From Methanolapillus africanus (lineage in GTDB: Archaea; Halobacteriota; Methanosarcinia; Methanosarcinales; Methanosarcinaceae): DNA of 64,000 nucleotides. The notes beneath the pieces were generated by a model. The model was not told where the DNA came from. It worked only from the letters and a program-made list of their open reading frames with translations, and made no database searches. The DNA lies in the NCBI RefSeq assembly GCF_032714475.1, contig NZ_JAWDKD010000003.1, positions 62,001 through 126,000 on the forward strand, given 5' to 3'. Positions 16,947 to 26,556 of this stretch are shown here, piece by piece (position 1 is the stretch's first letter; each line of letters starts with the position of its first letter). The translations under genes and the position numbers were made by a program.

Positions 16947-17765
16947 TTATTCGCAAACCGGAATGCCGTGCTTTTTCAATTCTTCTTTCACATCGCTCAC
17001 GGTGTATTTATCGAAGTGGAAAATGCTGGCCGCGAGAACAGCATCCGCGTCGCCTTCCAAAATGCCTTCCACCATGTGGTCGATTGTGCCGACGCCGCCG
17101 GACGCAATCACCGGGATGGAAACCGCTTCGGCAACCGCGCGGGTGGCCGGGAGGTCGTAACCGTCTTGGGTGCCGTCGCGGTCTTTGCTGGTGAGCAAAA
17201 TCTCGCAGACGCCGAGGTTTTCGACTTCTTGAGCCCAGTCAACGACATCCATGCCGGTGCCCTCGTTGCCGCCCATGATGACAACTTCGTACCAGAATTT
17301 TTCGCCGTCTTCTTCAAAAATATGGACGCCCGCAACCGAAATGTCCGGATTTCTCTTACAGTCAATCGCAATGACGATTTTCTCGGAGCCGTATTTTTCG
17401 ACGGCTTTCGCGACAAAATCGGGATCTTTGACGCCGGCGGTGTTGATGGACACTTTTGAGGCGCCCGCGTCCAGCATTCTTTGGATGTGGTCCATGGTTG
17501 AAATGCCGCCGCCGATGGTGAACGGGATTGAAATCTCTTTGGACGCCCGCTCAATCACGTCGAGAAGCGTTTCTCTTCCCTGAACGGATGCGGTGATGTC
17601 TAAAAAGACCAAGGCGTCTGCGCCTTGCGCTTCATACTTTTTTGCAAATGCCACCGGGTCACCGGCGTCTATAAGTTCTTCGAATTCGATGCCTTTTACA
17701 ACTCTACCGCCTTTTTCATCCAGAAGAAGGTCAAGACAGGGAATAACGCGCTTTTCCTTTGACAT
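16947..17765 (-). CDS. hisF: Imidazole glycerol phosphate synthase cyclase subunit
   Basis: A 272-residue (beta/alpha)8 barrel. HisF closes the imidazole ring in histidine synthesis using ammonia from HisH. Signatures are RVIPCLDLL with the catalytic aspartate at the start, TIGGGIST, IAIDCKR with the second catalytic aspartate, and VIASGGVGTIDHM. The ATG at 17765 (MSKEKR) suits the family better than the one at 17774. It stands alone, without other his genes, and is divergent from hemA. Confidence 0.95.
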   Translation of the reverse strand: MSKEKRVIPCLDLLLDEKGGRVVKGIEFEELIDAGDPVAFAKKYEAQGADALVFLDITASVQGRETLLDVIERASKEISIPFTIGGGISTMDHIQRMLDAGASKVSINTAGVKDPDFVAKAVEKYGSEKIVIAIDCKRNPDISVAGVHIFEEDGEKFWYEVVIMGGNEGTGMDVVDWAQEVENLGVCEILLTSKDRDGTQDGYDLPATRAVAEAVSIPVIASGGVGTIDHMVEGILEGDADAVLAASIFHFDKYTVSDVKEELKKHGIPVCE

Positions 17766-17774
17766 AATTTTCAT

Positions 17775-18233
17775 TTAAATGGTTGTAGTTTATATACTTT
17801 TTTGATGAAATGTTTCACGCTCAATCGTGATATTCAAAATTTTGTTCATAATTCGCAAAAGAAAATATGAGCCGGAATTATTTTTTGCCGATATCGTATT
17901 TTAAACCTTTTTCCAAGGTTTGAAACATAAGATTTTTATTCATTTTTCACATTTATTCGGGAAATAATTAACATTCATCTTGATTTTTTGAAATGCATTT
18001 TTTTCAAAAAAGTCAAATTTATTTTATTTGAAAAAAATTTGGTGTTCAGTGGGTATTACATTTATATGATGAAAGTAATACGACTATTCGTTACTTTCAC
18101 TGACTTTACAAATTTCACAACTTTCACGATCATTTTACGTCACTTTCACGACTTACAACTTTCAATATGTTTCGTTTATTTCAATCGGGCGCCGGGTGGA
18201 CGGCGGCCGAGCTTAAAAACCGGTCGTTATTTT
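17775..18233. promoter_or_regulatory. hisF-hemA divergent control region with CTTTCAC repeats
   Basis: About 460 bases without a convincing gene, though the hemA frame stays open from 17988. It holds an inverted repeat GAAAGTAA (18071-18078) and TTACTTTC (18091-18098), then several copies of CTTTCAC or close variants between 18093 and 18155 (as in ttcacaactttcacgat). These repeats precede hemA and could be an operator. AT-rich TATA-like stretches occur near 17785 and 18040. Confidence 0.4.
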
Positions 18234-19523
18234 ATGAATGAAATATCAAGCATGGTCATCTCTCACAAAAAAGCAACCGTGGCCGAAATGGAATGTGCGT
18301 GGCCGCTCAGCGCTGAAGAGATGCTTCAAAAACTTTACGAAAAGGAATTCGTTTACGAGTGCGTCATTTTAAAAACGTGCAACCGGGCGGAAATCTATGT
18401 TGTTTCCGAGCGGGGCAGCAGCGTTTTATTCAATTTTTCCAAAGAGATGGGCGTTGAGACGCGCATCGTCGATTTTTATGACCACGACGAATCCTTGGAA
18501 CATCTTCTCCGGCTGTCGTGCGGCCTGGAGTCCATGATCGTCGGCGAAGATCAAATTTTAGGGCAAATCAAAGACGCGTACACGCTCGCGGTCAAACAAA
18601 AAACAATCGGACGCGTTCTCGACACCGCTTTTACGAAAGCGATTCAAGTCGGCAAACGCGCGCGGACGGAAACGCGGATCAATAAAGGATCCGTTTCCAT
18701 CGGTTCTGCCGCGGTTGAATTGGCGGAAGACTGCCTCGGCGGTTTGGAAGGCAAATCCATCATGGTGATCGGCGTCGGTGAAATCGGTATCTTGGTCGCG
18801 CGCGCGCTCGCGGACAAAAATTTGGACGCGATTTACATTTCCAACCGCACGTACAAGAAAGCGCAGGACTTAGCGTATGAACTCGGCGGCAAGGCGATTC
18901 AGTTTGATTCGATTGTTTCCCATTTGGAAAAAGCCGACGTTCTCATCAGCGCCACTGGCGCGCCGCACTATGTTCTTACCAAAGCGACGGTGGAAAAAAG
19001 CCTGCCCAAGCGCAACGGAAAACCGCTTTTCATGGTCGACATCGCCAATCCGCGCGACATTGAAGAATCCGTCAACGACCTTGACGGCGTCACGCTTTGC
19101 AACATCGATAATTTGCGCGTCATCAGCGAAAAAACGCTCAAAATGAGAAACGAGGAAGCGAAAAAAGTTGTTGACATCATCAATGAAGAACTCATTCTGC
19201 TGAACAAACAATTCAAGCGCCAGAAAGCGGACTACATCGTGGCCGAGCTTTACAAAAACGTTTACGGTATCCGTGAAGAGGAAAAAGGAAAAGCCGTCAA
19301 CAAATTCCGCGTCAAGCACACGATCGGGGAATTCGAGGAAAATATTTTGGAAAATTTAACGCACGCGATTGCCAATCAAATTTTGGCGGAGCCGACCAAA
19401 ATCCTCCGAAACGCTGCCGAGCAAGACAACGACGAGCTGCTTGAAGCCGTGGCCAAAGTGTTTAACATCCAAACGGACAGCATCAAGTCGAATGACTGTT
19501 CGTGTGAAGAAAAAAATAAATAA
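18234..19523 (+). CDS. hemA: Glutamyl-tRNA reductase
   Basis: A 429-residue HemA. It reduces glutamyl-tRNA(Glu) to glutamate-1-semialdehyde, the first step of tetrapyrrole synthesis in methanogens. The nucleophile is Cys49 in LKTCNRAEIYVV; SCGLESMIVGEDQILGQ is the family signature; the NADPH-binding domain has VIGVGEIGILVARAL; the C-terminal dimerisation helices follow. The in-frame ATG at 17988 would add 82 residues unlike any HemA, so I place the start at 18234 (MNEISSMVISHKKA). It opens a run of tetrapyrrole genes on the plus strand. Confidence 0.95.
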   Translation: MNEISSMVISHKKATVAEMECAWPLSAEEMLQKLYEKEFVYECVILKTCNRAEIYVVSERGSSVLFNFSKEMGVETRIVDFYDHDESLEHLLRLSCGLESMIVGEDQILGQIKDAYTLAVKQKTIGRVLDTAFTKAIQVGKRARTETRINKGSVSIGSAAVELAEDCLGGLEGKSIMVIGVGEIGILVARALADKNLDAIYISNRTYKKAQDLAYELGGKAIQFDSIVSHLEKADVLISATGAPHYVLTKATVEKSLPKRNGKPLFMVDIANPRDIEESVNDLDGVTLCNIDNLRVISEKTLKMRNEEAKKVVDIINEELILLNKQFKRQKADYIVAELYKNVYGIREEEKGKAVNKFRVKHTIGEFEENILENLTHAIANQILAEPTKILRNAAEQDNDELLEAVAKVFNIQTDSIKSNDCSCEEKNK

Positions 19524-19614
19524 TAGAAAATGAAATCACCTAAAAAAGTGATTCTCATCACAATTTATCCGGCGGATTGATTTCTGTGCGTTCAATTCTG
19601 TCAACGCAACAGGC

Positions 19615-19668
19615 GTCAGCAATCCGATACGTGTCAGCAATCCGATACGTGTCAGCAATCCGACATGT
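19615..19668. repeat. Three 18-bp tandem repeats
   Basis: Three near-identical head-to-tail copies of gtcagcaatccgatacgt between hemA and the orphan gene at 19786. No gene overlaps them. Confidence 0.75.
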
Positions 19669-19785
19669 GTCAACAATCATTATCAATCCGCTTCATTACC
19701 AAACATACAACCAATCAGCCGGGTCGAATTCAAAAATCCGGTGAAAATCAAAAACTATTTATAATTTCAATATTGGGGATGTGTC

Positions 19786-20184
19786 ATGGAAGAAAAATTA
19801 AAAGATGTTATTAACGAACAGATGGACTTAGTCATTATTTCATTACGCGACGACGACGATTACGGCATTTCAATCCTGACCATTCAGGACGACGATCCGG
19901 TTTGCCAAATTAAGCTCTATCATAACCCGCTGGATTTGGACGGCAAAAGCTTCTCCAAAGCGATGGACGAGCTGAACGATTATTCCAAAGTGTACGTCGA
20001 AGAATCCAATGACATTTATGAAGCTTTAAACGTGCACCGCGATTTCTGTCTTCACCCGGAAATGTCGCCGGAAGAATTCGATAAGATCAACGTCCGCGTT
20101 CTTCAAAGCAGCGCCGATCTTGAAAAAATATTGAAAAAAGGCGTCAAAGGCATGTTTAACTATTTCGCCCTTGAAAATCAGTGA
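19786..20184 (+). CDS. Hypothetical acidic protein inside the hem gene run
   Basis: A 132-residue acidic protein that I do not recognise. It has no signal peptide or membrane helix. Visible segments are IISLRDDDDYGISILTIQDDDPV near residues 17-39 and a helical C-terminus ending KGMFNYFALENQ. It uses the codon style of the neighbouring housekeeping genes and has an ATG after TTGGGGATGTGTC. Its place between hemA and hemB, on the same strand, suggests expression with tetrapyrrole genes, but nothing in the sequence shows an enzymatic role. Confidence 0.75.
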   Translation: MEEKLKDVINEQMDLVIISLRDDDDYGISILTIQDDDPVCQIKLYHNPLDLDGKSFSKAMDELNDYSKVYVEESNDIYEALNVHRDFCLHPEMSPEEFDKINVRVLQSSADLEKILKKGVKGMFNYFALENQ

Positions 20185-20424
20185 TTGAATCTTTCAGAAA
20201 CGATTCTTTCATTTGATTTTTTATTGATTCATTCATTTGATTCATTATTTTCTCATATTTTATTATTTATTTTTTATTTTTAATTTTTTGTTTTGCTTTG
20301 TTTTTTGTTTCGTTCATTTAATATCTGTTCAGTTCTTTTTATAACTCCTCAGTTGACTTATTATTTCAAATATTATTTTATTCAAAAGTCATTTTATTCA
20401 AAATCATATTCTCAGGAGATTCAA

Positions 20425-21411
20425 ATGTCCTTCCCAGTGAACAGAATGCGGCGGCTCAGATCCGGAAACCTGATCAAAGAGATGGTTCGGGAAAACACGT
20501 TATCCACTTCGGATTTAATTTATCCGTTCTTCGTGGACGAAAATGCTTCCGAAAAAATCCCGGTCGCCTCTATGCCCGGCGTTTTCCGCTGGCCGCTCCA
20601 CATGGCGGCGGAAGCGGCGCGTGAAGCGGTTGATTTGAAAATCCCGGCTGTTTTGGTGTTCGGCATTCCGAAAGCGAAGGACGCTGCAGGCACGCATTCT
20701 TACGGCGATTCCGACGTCGTCCAAGAATCGGTCCGCCAAATCAAAGCGGCGTTCGGCGACAAACTTTTGGTCGTCACCGACGTCTGCATGTGCGAATACA
20801 CCGATCACGGTCACTGCGGCATTGTGGATATGAAAACGCATGACGTCATCAACGATGAAACGCTGCCGATTCTCGGCAAAATTGCGGTCAGCCACGCCAA
20901 AGCGGGGGCGGACATCATTGCGCCGTCCGGCATGATGGACGGCATGATTGCGGCGATCCGGTCGGCGCTGGATGACAACGGATTTGAAAACACGCCGATT
21001 ATGTCTTATTCTTCCAAATACGCGTCCGTCTTTTACGGACCGTTCCGCGACGCTGCCGATTCCGGATTTTGTTTCGGCGACCGTGCTTCTTATCAAATGG
21101 ATCCGGCCAACGGCGATGAAGCCGTTCGGGAAACGCAGCTCGACGTTCTGGAAGGCGCCGACATGCTGATGGTGAAACCGGGTATGCCGTATTTGGATAT
21201 CGTTTACCGCATCAAACAAGAATTTAAGATGCCGCTGGCGATTTACCAGGTGAGCGGCGAGTATTCGATGATCAAAGCGGCGGCTCAAAACGGCTGGCTG
21301 GACGAGGAAAAATGCTTTTATGAAGCGATGCTTTCCATGAAAAGGGCCGGTGCCAACATGATTATTACATATTACGCCAAGGAAATGGCTGAAATTTTAG
21401 CCAAAAAATAA
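20425..21411 (+). CDS. hemB: Porphobilinogen synthase (delta-aminolevulinate dehydratase)
   Basis: A 328-residue HemB that condenses two 5-aminolevulinates to porphobilinogen. The two active-site lysines are visible as SYSSKYASVFYGP (K198) and MLMVKPGMPYLD (K251). The zinc-site cysteines are present in DVCMCEYTDHGHCG (C121, C123, C131), so this is a zinc-type enzyme. I place the start at 20425, with TCAGGAGAT just upstream; the upstream in-frame ATG at 20293 would add an AT-rich leader with no similarity. Confidence 0.96.
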   Translation: MSFPVNRMRRLRSGNLIKEMVRENTLSTSDLIYPFFVDENASEKIPVASMPGVFRWPLHMAAEAAREAVDLKIPAVLVFGIPKAKDAAGTHSYGDSDVVQESVRQIKAAFGDKLLVVTDVCMCEYTDHGHCGIVDMKTHDVINDETLPILGKIAVSHAKAGADIIAPSGMMDGMIAAIRSALDDNGFENTPIMSYSSKYASVFYGPFRDAADSGFCFGDRASYQMDPANGDEAVRETQLDVLEGADMLMVKPGMPYLDIVYRIKQEFKMPLAIYQVSGEYSMIKAAAQNGWLDEEKCFYEAMLSMKRAGANMIITYYAKEMAEILAKK

Positions 21412-21499
21412 TCATTTGATGTTGTTTTGGTATTGATGTTGATATTTTGTATTTATTCATTTTAATTCATTTATTTTTTTTATTCAGCGGGGAATTTCA

Positions 21500-22801
21500 A
21501 TGGTCAAAGAAGAAAAAGGATTTCAGACGAATCACGCCCAATCGGAAAAGCTGTACGAAGCCGCCAAGAAAATCATTCCTGGCGGCGTCAGCAGTCCGGT
21601 GCGCGCGATCAAACCGTTTCCGTTTTATACGGCGTCGGCCGACGGCTCCAAAATTTACGATGCGGACGGCAATGAATTCATTGACTATTGTATGGCGTAC
21701 GGTCCTGCGATTCTCGGACACAACCACCCGGTGATTAAACAGGCGATTACAGCGCAGCTGGACAAAGGCTGGCTTTACGGAACGCCGACGGATCTTGAAG
21801 TCGAGTTGGCAAAACGCGTCAACAATTTCTTCCCGTCCGTTGAAATGATGCGTTTCGTGTCGTCTGGTTCGGAAGCGACCATGAGCGCGATTCGCTTGGC
21901 GCGCGGGTTTACGAAAAAGAATAAAATTATCAAAATCGAAGGTGGTTTTCATGGCGCTCACGACGCGGTTCTCGTGAAAGCCGGCTCTGGCGCCACCACA
22001 CATGGCGAGCCGAACTCGCCGGGAATTCCGGCGGACGTGACCAAAAATACGCTTCAAGTGGCGTACAACGACATTGAAGCAATGGCCGACGTTATTGAGA
22101 AAAATAAAAATGATATGGCGGCGGTCATTATTGAACCGGTTCTCGGAAACATCGGTCCGGTTTTGCCCAATGACGGTTATTTGCAGGAACTGCGCAAGCT
22201 GACGGCTGAAAACGATTGTTTGTTGATTTTCGATGAAGTCATCACCGGTTTCCGTTTGGCGGCGGGCGGCGCTCAGGAATATTACAATATCAAACCCGAC
22301 TTGACGACGCTCGGAAAAATTGCCGGCGGCGGCATGCCGGTCGGCGTTTTCGGCGGACGCAAGGAAATCCTGGAATTGATTTCCCCCAACGGTCCCGTTT
22401 ATCAGGCCGGAACGTTCAGCGGCAGTCCGTGTTCCATGGCGGCGGGAATTGCCACGCTGGATTACATGAAACAAAACAACATTTGGGCGGCGCTCAACAA
22501 AAAAGGCGACGCGTTCCGAAAATCTTTGTCCGACATTGTTGCGGACAAAAAATTGGATTATTACGTCGGCGGCCTCGCTTCTCTGTTTGTGATTTTCTTC
22601 GGACAAAAACCGGCAAACTATCAGGACGTTCTCAAATGCGATTCGGCGTCGTACATGAAGTTTTTTGAAGGCATGCTCAACGACGGCGTTTTTTTGCCGC
22701 CGTCTCAATTTGAAACGAATTTTATTTCCATGGCGCACACGGATGAGGATTATGAAAAAACGTTTGCGGCTGTTGAGAAAAATTTGCCGAAAGCAAAATA
22801 A
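21500..22801 (+). CDS. hemL: Glutamate-1-semialdehyde 2,1-aminomutase
   Basis: A 433-residue class III PLP-dependent aminotransferase fold. It converts the HemA product to 5-aminolevulinate. Signatures are IPGGVSSPVRAIKPFPFY near residue 25, the phosphate loop in FVSSGSEATMSAIRLAR, DEVITGFRLAAGG, and the PLP lysine in TTLGKIAGGGMPVG. The ATG is preceded by GCGGGGAATTTCA. It sits 88 bases after hemB and 49 before hemC. Confidence 0.96.
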   Translation: MVKEEKGFQTNHAQSEKLYEAAKKIIPGGVSSPVRAIKPFPFYTASADGSKIYDADGNEFIDYCMAYGPAILGHNHPVIKQAITAQLDKGWLYGTPTDLEVELAKRVNNFFPSVEMMRFVSSGSEATMSAIRLARGFTKKNKIIKIEGGFHGAHDAVLVKAGSGATTHGEPNSPGIPADVTKNTLQVAYNDIEAMADVIEKNKNDMAAVIIEPVLGNIGPVLPNDGYLQELRKLTAENDCLLIFDEVITGFRLAAGGAQEYYNIKPDLTTLGKIAGGGMPVGVFGGRKEILELISPNGPVYQAGTFSGSPCSMAAGIATLDYMKQNNIWAALNKKGDAFRKSLSDIVADKKLDYYVGGLASLFVIFFGQKPANYQDVLKCDSASYMKFFEGMLNDGVFLPPSQFETNFISMAHTDEDYEKTFAAVEKNLPKAK

Positions 22802-22850
22802 GTATTACAATTCATTGATTAATTAATTGATTCAAAAAAGGAATTTCATC

Positions 22851-23795
22851 ATGATTATCGGAACACGCGGCAGCAATTTGGCTTTGGTTCAAACCCGGAA
22901 GGTGGCCGGCCTGCTGAAAGAAAAAGGTTTTTCGACAACGGAACAAATCATTAAAACGGACGGCGACCGTTTCACGGACCGCCCGCTTTACCAGGTTTCA
23001 ACCGGCGTCGGCGCCTTCGTTCGGGAACTCGACGACGCCATGATTGCGGAAGGCATTGAAATTGCGGTTCACTCCATGAAAGATCTGCCGACGGTCCGTC
23101 CGCCGGAATTGGTTACGGCGGCGGTTTTGGTCCGCGATTCGCCGTACGACGTGTTGCTCACCAAAGACGGGCTTTCCATTGACGAACTTCCGAAAAACGC
23201 TGTCATCGGAACCAGTTCCATGCGCCGCCGCGCGCAGCTGCTCCGCTACCGCCCGGATCTTCAAATTGAAGAACTGCGCGGAAATATCGACACCCGGCTC
23301 CGGAAATTAAATGAAGGACAGTACGACGGGATTATTTTGGCGGAAGCCGGTCTTGAAAGAATGGGCTGGGACGACATTGTGCGCGTCCGTTTGCCGATTG
23401 ATGAGTTCTGTCCGTCTCCGAATCAGGGAACGGTGGCGATCGTCGCTCTCGCCGGAACGCCGGCGGTGGAGGCGGTGGCTCTGTTGAATCATCTCCCGTC
23501 TCAAATTGAAACGCAAATCGAACGCCTTGTTGTGAAAGATTTGGAAGGCGGCTGTACGACGCCGATTGGATCTTACGCGAAGTTTGAGCCGAACGGTAAA
23601 AAAATTCGAGTGCGTGCGGAAGTTCTTTCCTGTGACGGCACGAAAAGCATCAAAGTCGATGAGAAAATCTCGGCGGACAATTGGAAAATTGAGGCCGAAA
23701 AACTCGGCAAGGATTTGGCGGATTCCGGCGGCAAAATGTTGGCGGAAGAGGCGATTTGTTATATTCAGGAATTGAAAGACAAGAAGAGCCAATGA
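22851..23795 (+). CDS. hemC: Hydroxymethylbilane synthase (porphobilinogen deaminase)
   Basis: A 314-residue HemC. It polymerises four porphobilinogens to hydroxymethylbilane, using a dipyrromethane cofactor bound to Cys235 in LEGGCTTPIGSY. Further signatures are IIGTRGSNLALVQT at the start, HSMKDLPT near residue 74, and the arginine-rich GTSSMRRRAQLLRYRPDL. I chose the ATG at 22851 over 22827 because the protein family begins at this strand. No hemD or later gene follows; pyrD comes next, so the rest of the F430/siroheme path is elsewhere. Confidence 0.96.
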   Translation: MIIGTRGSNLALVQTRKVAGLLKEKGFSTTEQIIKTDGDRFTDRPLYQVSTGVGAFVRELDDAMIAEGIEIAVHSMKDLPTVRPPELVTAAVLVRDSPYDVLLTKDGLSIDELPKNAVIGTSSMRRRAQLLRYRPDLQIEELRGNIDTRLRKLNEGQYDGIILAEAGLERMGWDDIVRVRLPIDEFCPSPNQGTVAIVALAGTPAVEAVALLNHLPSQIETQIERLVVKDLEGGCTTPIGSYAKFEPNGKKIRVRAEVLSCDGTKSIKVDEKISADNWKIEAEKLGKDLADSGGKMLAEEAICYIQELKDKKSQ

Positions 23796-23867
23796 TTTTT
23801 GTTTTTATTTTTTATTTATTTTTTTGATTGATTTTATGATTCATTGATGATTCAAGCGGGATAATTT

Positions 23868-24836
23868 ATGTATCAAATTGCGGGCATTTCTCTTCCGAAT
23901 CCGGCGCTTCTGGCGGCCGGCATTTTGGGAACGACCGGCGCGTCGATGGCGCGCCAAATTCGAAACGGCGCCGGCGGCGTCGTGACAAAATCCATCGGTC
24001 CGGTGCCGGTTTTCGGACATCCGAATCCGTCCATGGTTCAGCTGAAAAACGGTTTTATCAATGCGATGGGTCTTCCGAATCCGTCTTTTGAAGAGTTCCG
24101 TCAGGAAATCGATTTTGTTAAAAACAACAAAAATAACGCAGCCGGCGCGCCGGTCGTTGCCAGCATTTTCGGCGGCGATGTCAAGGATTTCGTCGCGGTG
24201 GCGCAGGGACTGATGCCGGCCAAACCGGACGCGTTTGAATTGAATTTGAGCTGCCCGCACGCCAAAGGTTACGGCGCGGACATCGGCAGCCAACCGTGCC
24301 ACGTGGAAGAAATCACGGCGGCCGTGAAGGACGTTGTGGATATTCCGGTTTGGGTCAAGCTGACGCCAAATGTGGCAAATATTAAAGACATCGGGCTGGC
24401 GGCACAAGCCGGCGGTGCTGACGCCGTTGTGGCGATAAACACGGTGCGTGCCATGGCGATTGATATTTATTCCGGCTGGCCGGTTCTCGGGAACCGTTCG
24501 GGCGGTTTGTCGGGTCCGGCGGTTAAACCGGTTGCCGTCAAATGCGTTTATGATTTATACGACGTTCTCGACATTCCGGTGATCGGCGTCGGCGGCATTT
24601 CTTCTTGGGAAGATATGATTGAAATGATGATGGCCGGCGCGTCGGCGGTTCAAATCGGGTCGGCGGTTTATGACAACGATTTTGTCTTCCGTGACGTTTG
24701 GTCCGGCGCCGAACGGTTTATGAAAGAAAACGGCTGGTCCATGTCCGAACTCGTCGGGCTCAGCCACACCAAAAAACCGGCGGACGCCGTCAATTCTTCA
24801 AAAAATAATTCCTGCGGCTGCGGAGGGAAAAAATGA
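23868..24836 (+). CDS. pyrD: Dihydroorotate dehydrogenase B, catalytic subunit
   Basis: A 322-residue FMN-binding barrel that oxidises dihydroorotate to orotate. Visible motifs are LPNPALLAAGILGTTGAS at the start, FELNLSCPHAKGYG with the class 1 catalytic-site cysteine, KLTPNVANIKDI, NTVRAMAIDIYSG and the FMN phosphate site GVGGISSWEDM. Its end overlaps the pyrK start by 4 bases (ATGA), so the two subunits are translationally coupled. A cysteine-rich tail (NSCGCGGKK) is unusual. Confidence 0.95.
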   Translation: MYQIAGISLPNPALLAAGILGTTGASMARQIRNGAGGVVTKSIGPVPVFGHPNPSMVQLKNGFINAMGLPNPSFEEFRQEIDFVKNNKNNAAGAPVVASIFGGDVKDFVAVAQGLMPAKPDAFELNLSCPHAKGYGADIGSQPCHVEEITAAVKDVVDIPVWVKLTPNVANIKDIGLAAQAGGADAVVAINTVRAMAIDIYSGWPVLGNRSGGLSGPAVKPVAVKCVYDLYDVLDIPVIGVGGISSWEDMIEMMMAGASAVQIGSAVYDNDFVFRDVWSGAERFMKENGWSMSELVGLSHTKKPADAVNSSKNNSCGCGGKK

Positions 24837-25642
24837 CAAATTCCTGTTTTTCGTTCGGCGGTTTGCCGAAAAACGCCAAGATCATCAAAATCATCGATGA
24901 AGCCAAAAATCAAAAGCGGACGCTTCTCTTTGACGCGGAATTTGAAAACGCGGCGCCGGGACAGTTCGGCATGGTTTGGATTCGCGGCACGGATGAAATT
25001 CCGCTCGGTTGCTCTTTCAAAAACGGCGTGACGTTTCAAGTGGTCGGCGACGCAACCAAAACACTCTTTTCGCTCAAAGAAGGCGATTCGGTCGGTTTGC
25101 GCGGTCCGTTCGGAAACGGCTTTTCGATCCCCAAAAAGGGCGACAAAATTTTAATCGTCGCCGGCGGCATCGGCGCGGCGCCGTTGGCACCGCTTGCTGA
25201 AAAAGCAAACGAGGCCGGCGCCAAAGTCACAATCATTTTGGGCGCGCGCAGCGCGGACGATTTGATTTTTGAGAAACGGTTCAAAGACGCCGGCAACGTT
25301 TTGCTGACGACCGACGATGGCTCGTTGGGACGCAAAGGGTTTGTGACGACCGTTTTGTCGGAACAAGATTTGGGCAAGTTTTCCAAAATTTACGTCTGCG
25401 GCCCGGAAATCATGATGAAATTCGTGATGGACATCTTGATTCAGAAAAATGCGGTCGAAAAGTCTGAATTTTCGATGGAGCGTTATTTCAAGTGCGGCAT
25501 CGGCGTTTGCGGCGCGTGCTGCATCGACGAAACCGGCGTTCGCGTTTGCAAAGACGGTCCGGTTTTCCCGGGAACGGTTTTGTTGAACTCGGAATTCGGA
25601 AAATACCATCGGGACGCTTCCGGAAAACGGATTAAATATTGA
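24833..25642 (+). CDS. pyrK: Dihydroorotate dehydrogenase B, electron transfer subunit
   Basis: A 269-residue partner of PyrD that carries FAD and a [2Fe-2S] cluster and passes electrons to NAD. It has the flavin-reductase barrel, the dinucleotide site ILIVAGGIGAAPLAPLA near residues 103-119, and the C-terminal cluster cysteines in KCGIGVCGACC with a later VCKDGPVF. It overlaps pyrD by 4 bases. GC element F and array 2 follow it. Confidence 0.95.
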   Translation: MTNSCFSFGGLPKNAKIIKIIDEAKNQKRTLLFDAEFENAAPGQFGMVWIRGTDEIPLGCSFKNGVTFQVVGDATKTLFSLKEGDSVGLRGPFGNGFSIPKKGDKILIVAGGIGAAPLAPLAEKANEAGAKVTIILGARSADDLIFEKRFKDAGNVLLTTDDGSLGRKGFVTTVLSEQDLGKFSKIYVCGPEIMMKFVMDILIQKNAVEKSEFSMERYFKCGIGVCGACCIDETGVRVCKDGPVFPGTVLLNSEFGKYHRDASGKRIKY

Positions 25643-25685
25643 TCTTTTTTCCGTTTTTATTTTCAATTTCTTTTTTTCTTTTTTT

Positions 25686-25719
25686 GAGCGGGCAGCATGC
25701 GAGCGCGTTATAGCGACAC
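25686..25719 (+). repeat. GC element copy F
   Basis: Reads gagcgggcagcatgcgagcg then cgttatagcgacac, after a T-rich run downstream of pyrK. It points to the hairpin of array 2, 63 bases away. Confidence 0.72.
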
Positions 25720-25781
25720 TTTTTTGTTTCACGTTTTTAAAAATTAAGGTCTGGCTTATTAAAAATCCCATGCAAAACATC

Positions 25782-25818
25782 CCGATTAAACAGACGCGTT
25801 TCGCGTCTGTTTAATCGG
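25782..25818. repeat. Array-associated hairpin, copy 2
   Basis: Perfect inverted repeat with arms CCGATTAAACAGACGCG and complement, loop TTT. Outer flank CATC on the left, AATCCGATG on the right next to the array. Confidence 0.85.
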
Positions 25819-25844
25819 AATCCGATGAGAAGGATTGGGAAATA

Positions 25845-26125
25845 GCAACAGCAGATGCAAATCGGACCAAGAAACAACTGTATTGTCAGAAACAGCTGAT
25901 ACAAACTGAAATCTAAAAACAGTCAACTGTAGGTGCAAACTGAAATTTAAAAATAGTGAACTGCAGGTACAAACTGAAATCTAAAAACAGTCAACTGTAG
26001 GTGCAAACTGAAATTTAAAAATAGTGAACTGTAGGTGCATCGGAATCCAAAAATAGTGAACTGTAGGTACAAATTGAAATTTAAAAATAGAAAACTGCAG
26101 ATGCAAACTGAATTCTAAAAAACAG
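25845..26125. repeat. Tandem array 2, 33-34 bp units
   Basis: About eight units of the type aactgtaggtgcaaactg then aaatttaaaaatagtg, closely related to those in array 1. The first part is different and carries the motif tgtattgtcagaaacag, which recurs as TGTATTGTTGGAAAC in arrays 3, 5 and 7. No gene overlaps. Confidence 0.85.
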
Positions 26126-26166
26126 ATGAAATCTGAAAATGAGAAAATAAAAATAATCTCTTGGGA

Positions 26167-26556
26167 TTATCTTTTCTTTTTCTTCTTTTCAGCTTCTTCT
26201 TGCTGTTTTAAATAATCATCTCTGATTTGTTCGGGCGTTCTGACAAGATCTGTTTTTCCGAGGAAGCGGTCCAAAGCGCTCGCGTTTGTGAAAACTTGCT
26301 CGCGTTTTCCTTTTTGATTGATCATCAGTCCGACAAAAATGAGCGCCAATCCGATGATTTCGTTAAAGCCCGGAATTAAGAACGTGCCCAGCAACACAAG
26401 CGTGGACGCGATGATTCCTTTGAATGCGCCTTTGCGGTAGGAAAAATAGCCGGTGCGCCGGAAAATCCGCATGTCGCGGTAAGTTAAGTACAAAATCGCG
26501 ATGTATGCGAAAATGCCGATGCCGATGTAAAGATTGATGAGCGTGAATTCGACCAT
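26167..26556 (-). CDS. Small membrane protein, unknown function
   Basis: A protein of 129 residues with three to four hydrophobic helices: an N-terminal one (LINLYIGIGIFAYIAILYL) and two near residues 48-84 (GIIASTLVLLGTFLIPGF and IIGLALIFVGLMI). A charged cytoplasmic tail ends in EAEKKKKKR. I place the start at 26556, where GGGGAAAATAAAA precedes the ATG; the frame upstream to 26685 looks like non-coding repeat-rich DNA. It is divergent from the CNNM gene at 26936. I do not recognise a family. Confidence 0.7.
   Translation of the reverse strand: MVEFTLINLYIGIGIFAYIAILYLTYRDMRIFRRTGYFSYRKGAFKGIIASTLVLLGTFLIPGFNEIIGLALIFVGLMINQKGKREQVFTNASALDRFLGKTDLVRTPEQIRDDYLKQQEEAEKKKKKR

Noticed and set aside
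17988..18233. An 82-residue N-terminal extension of HemA
   Set aside because: It consists of phenylalanine/threonine-rich repeats from the CTTTCAC sequence, and HemA proteins begin at MNEISSMVISHKKA.
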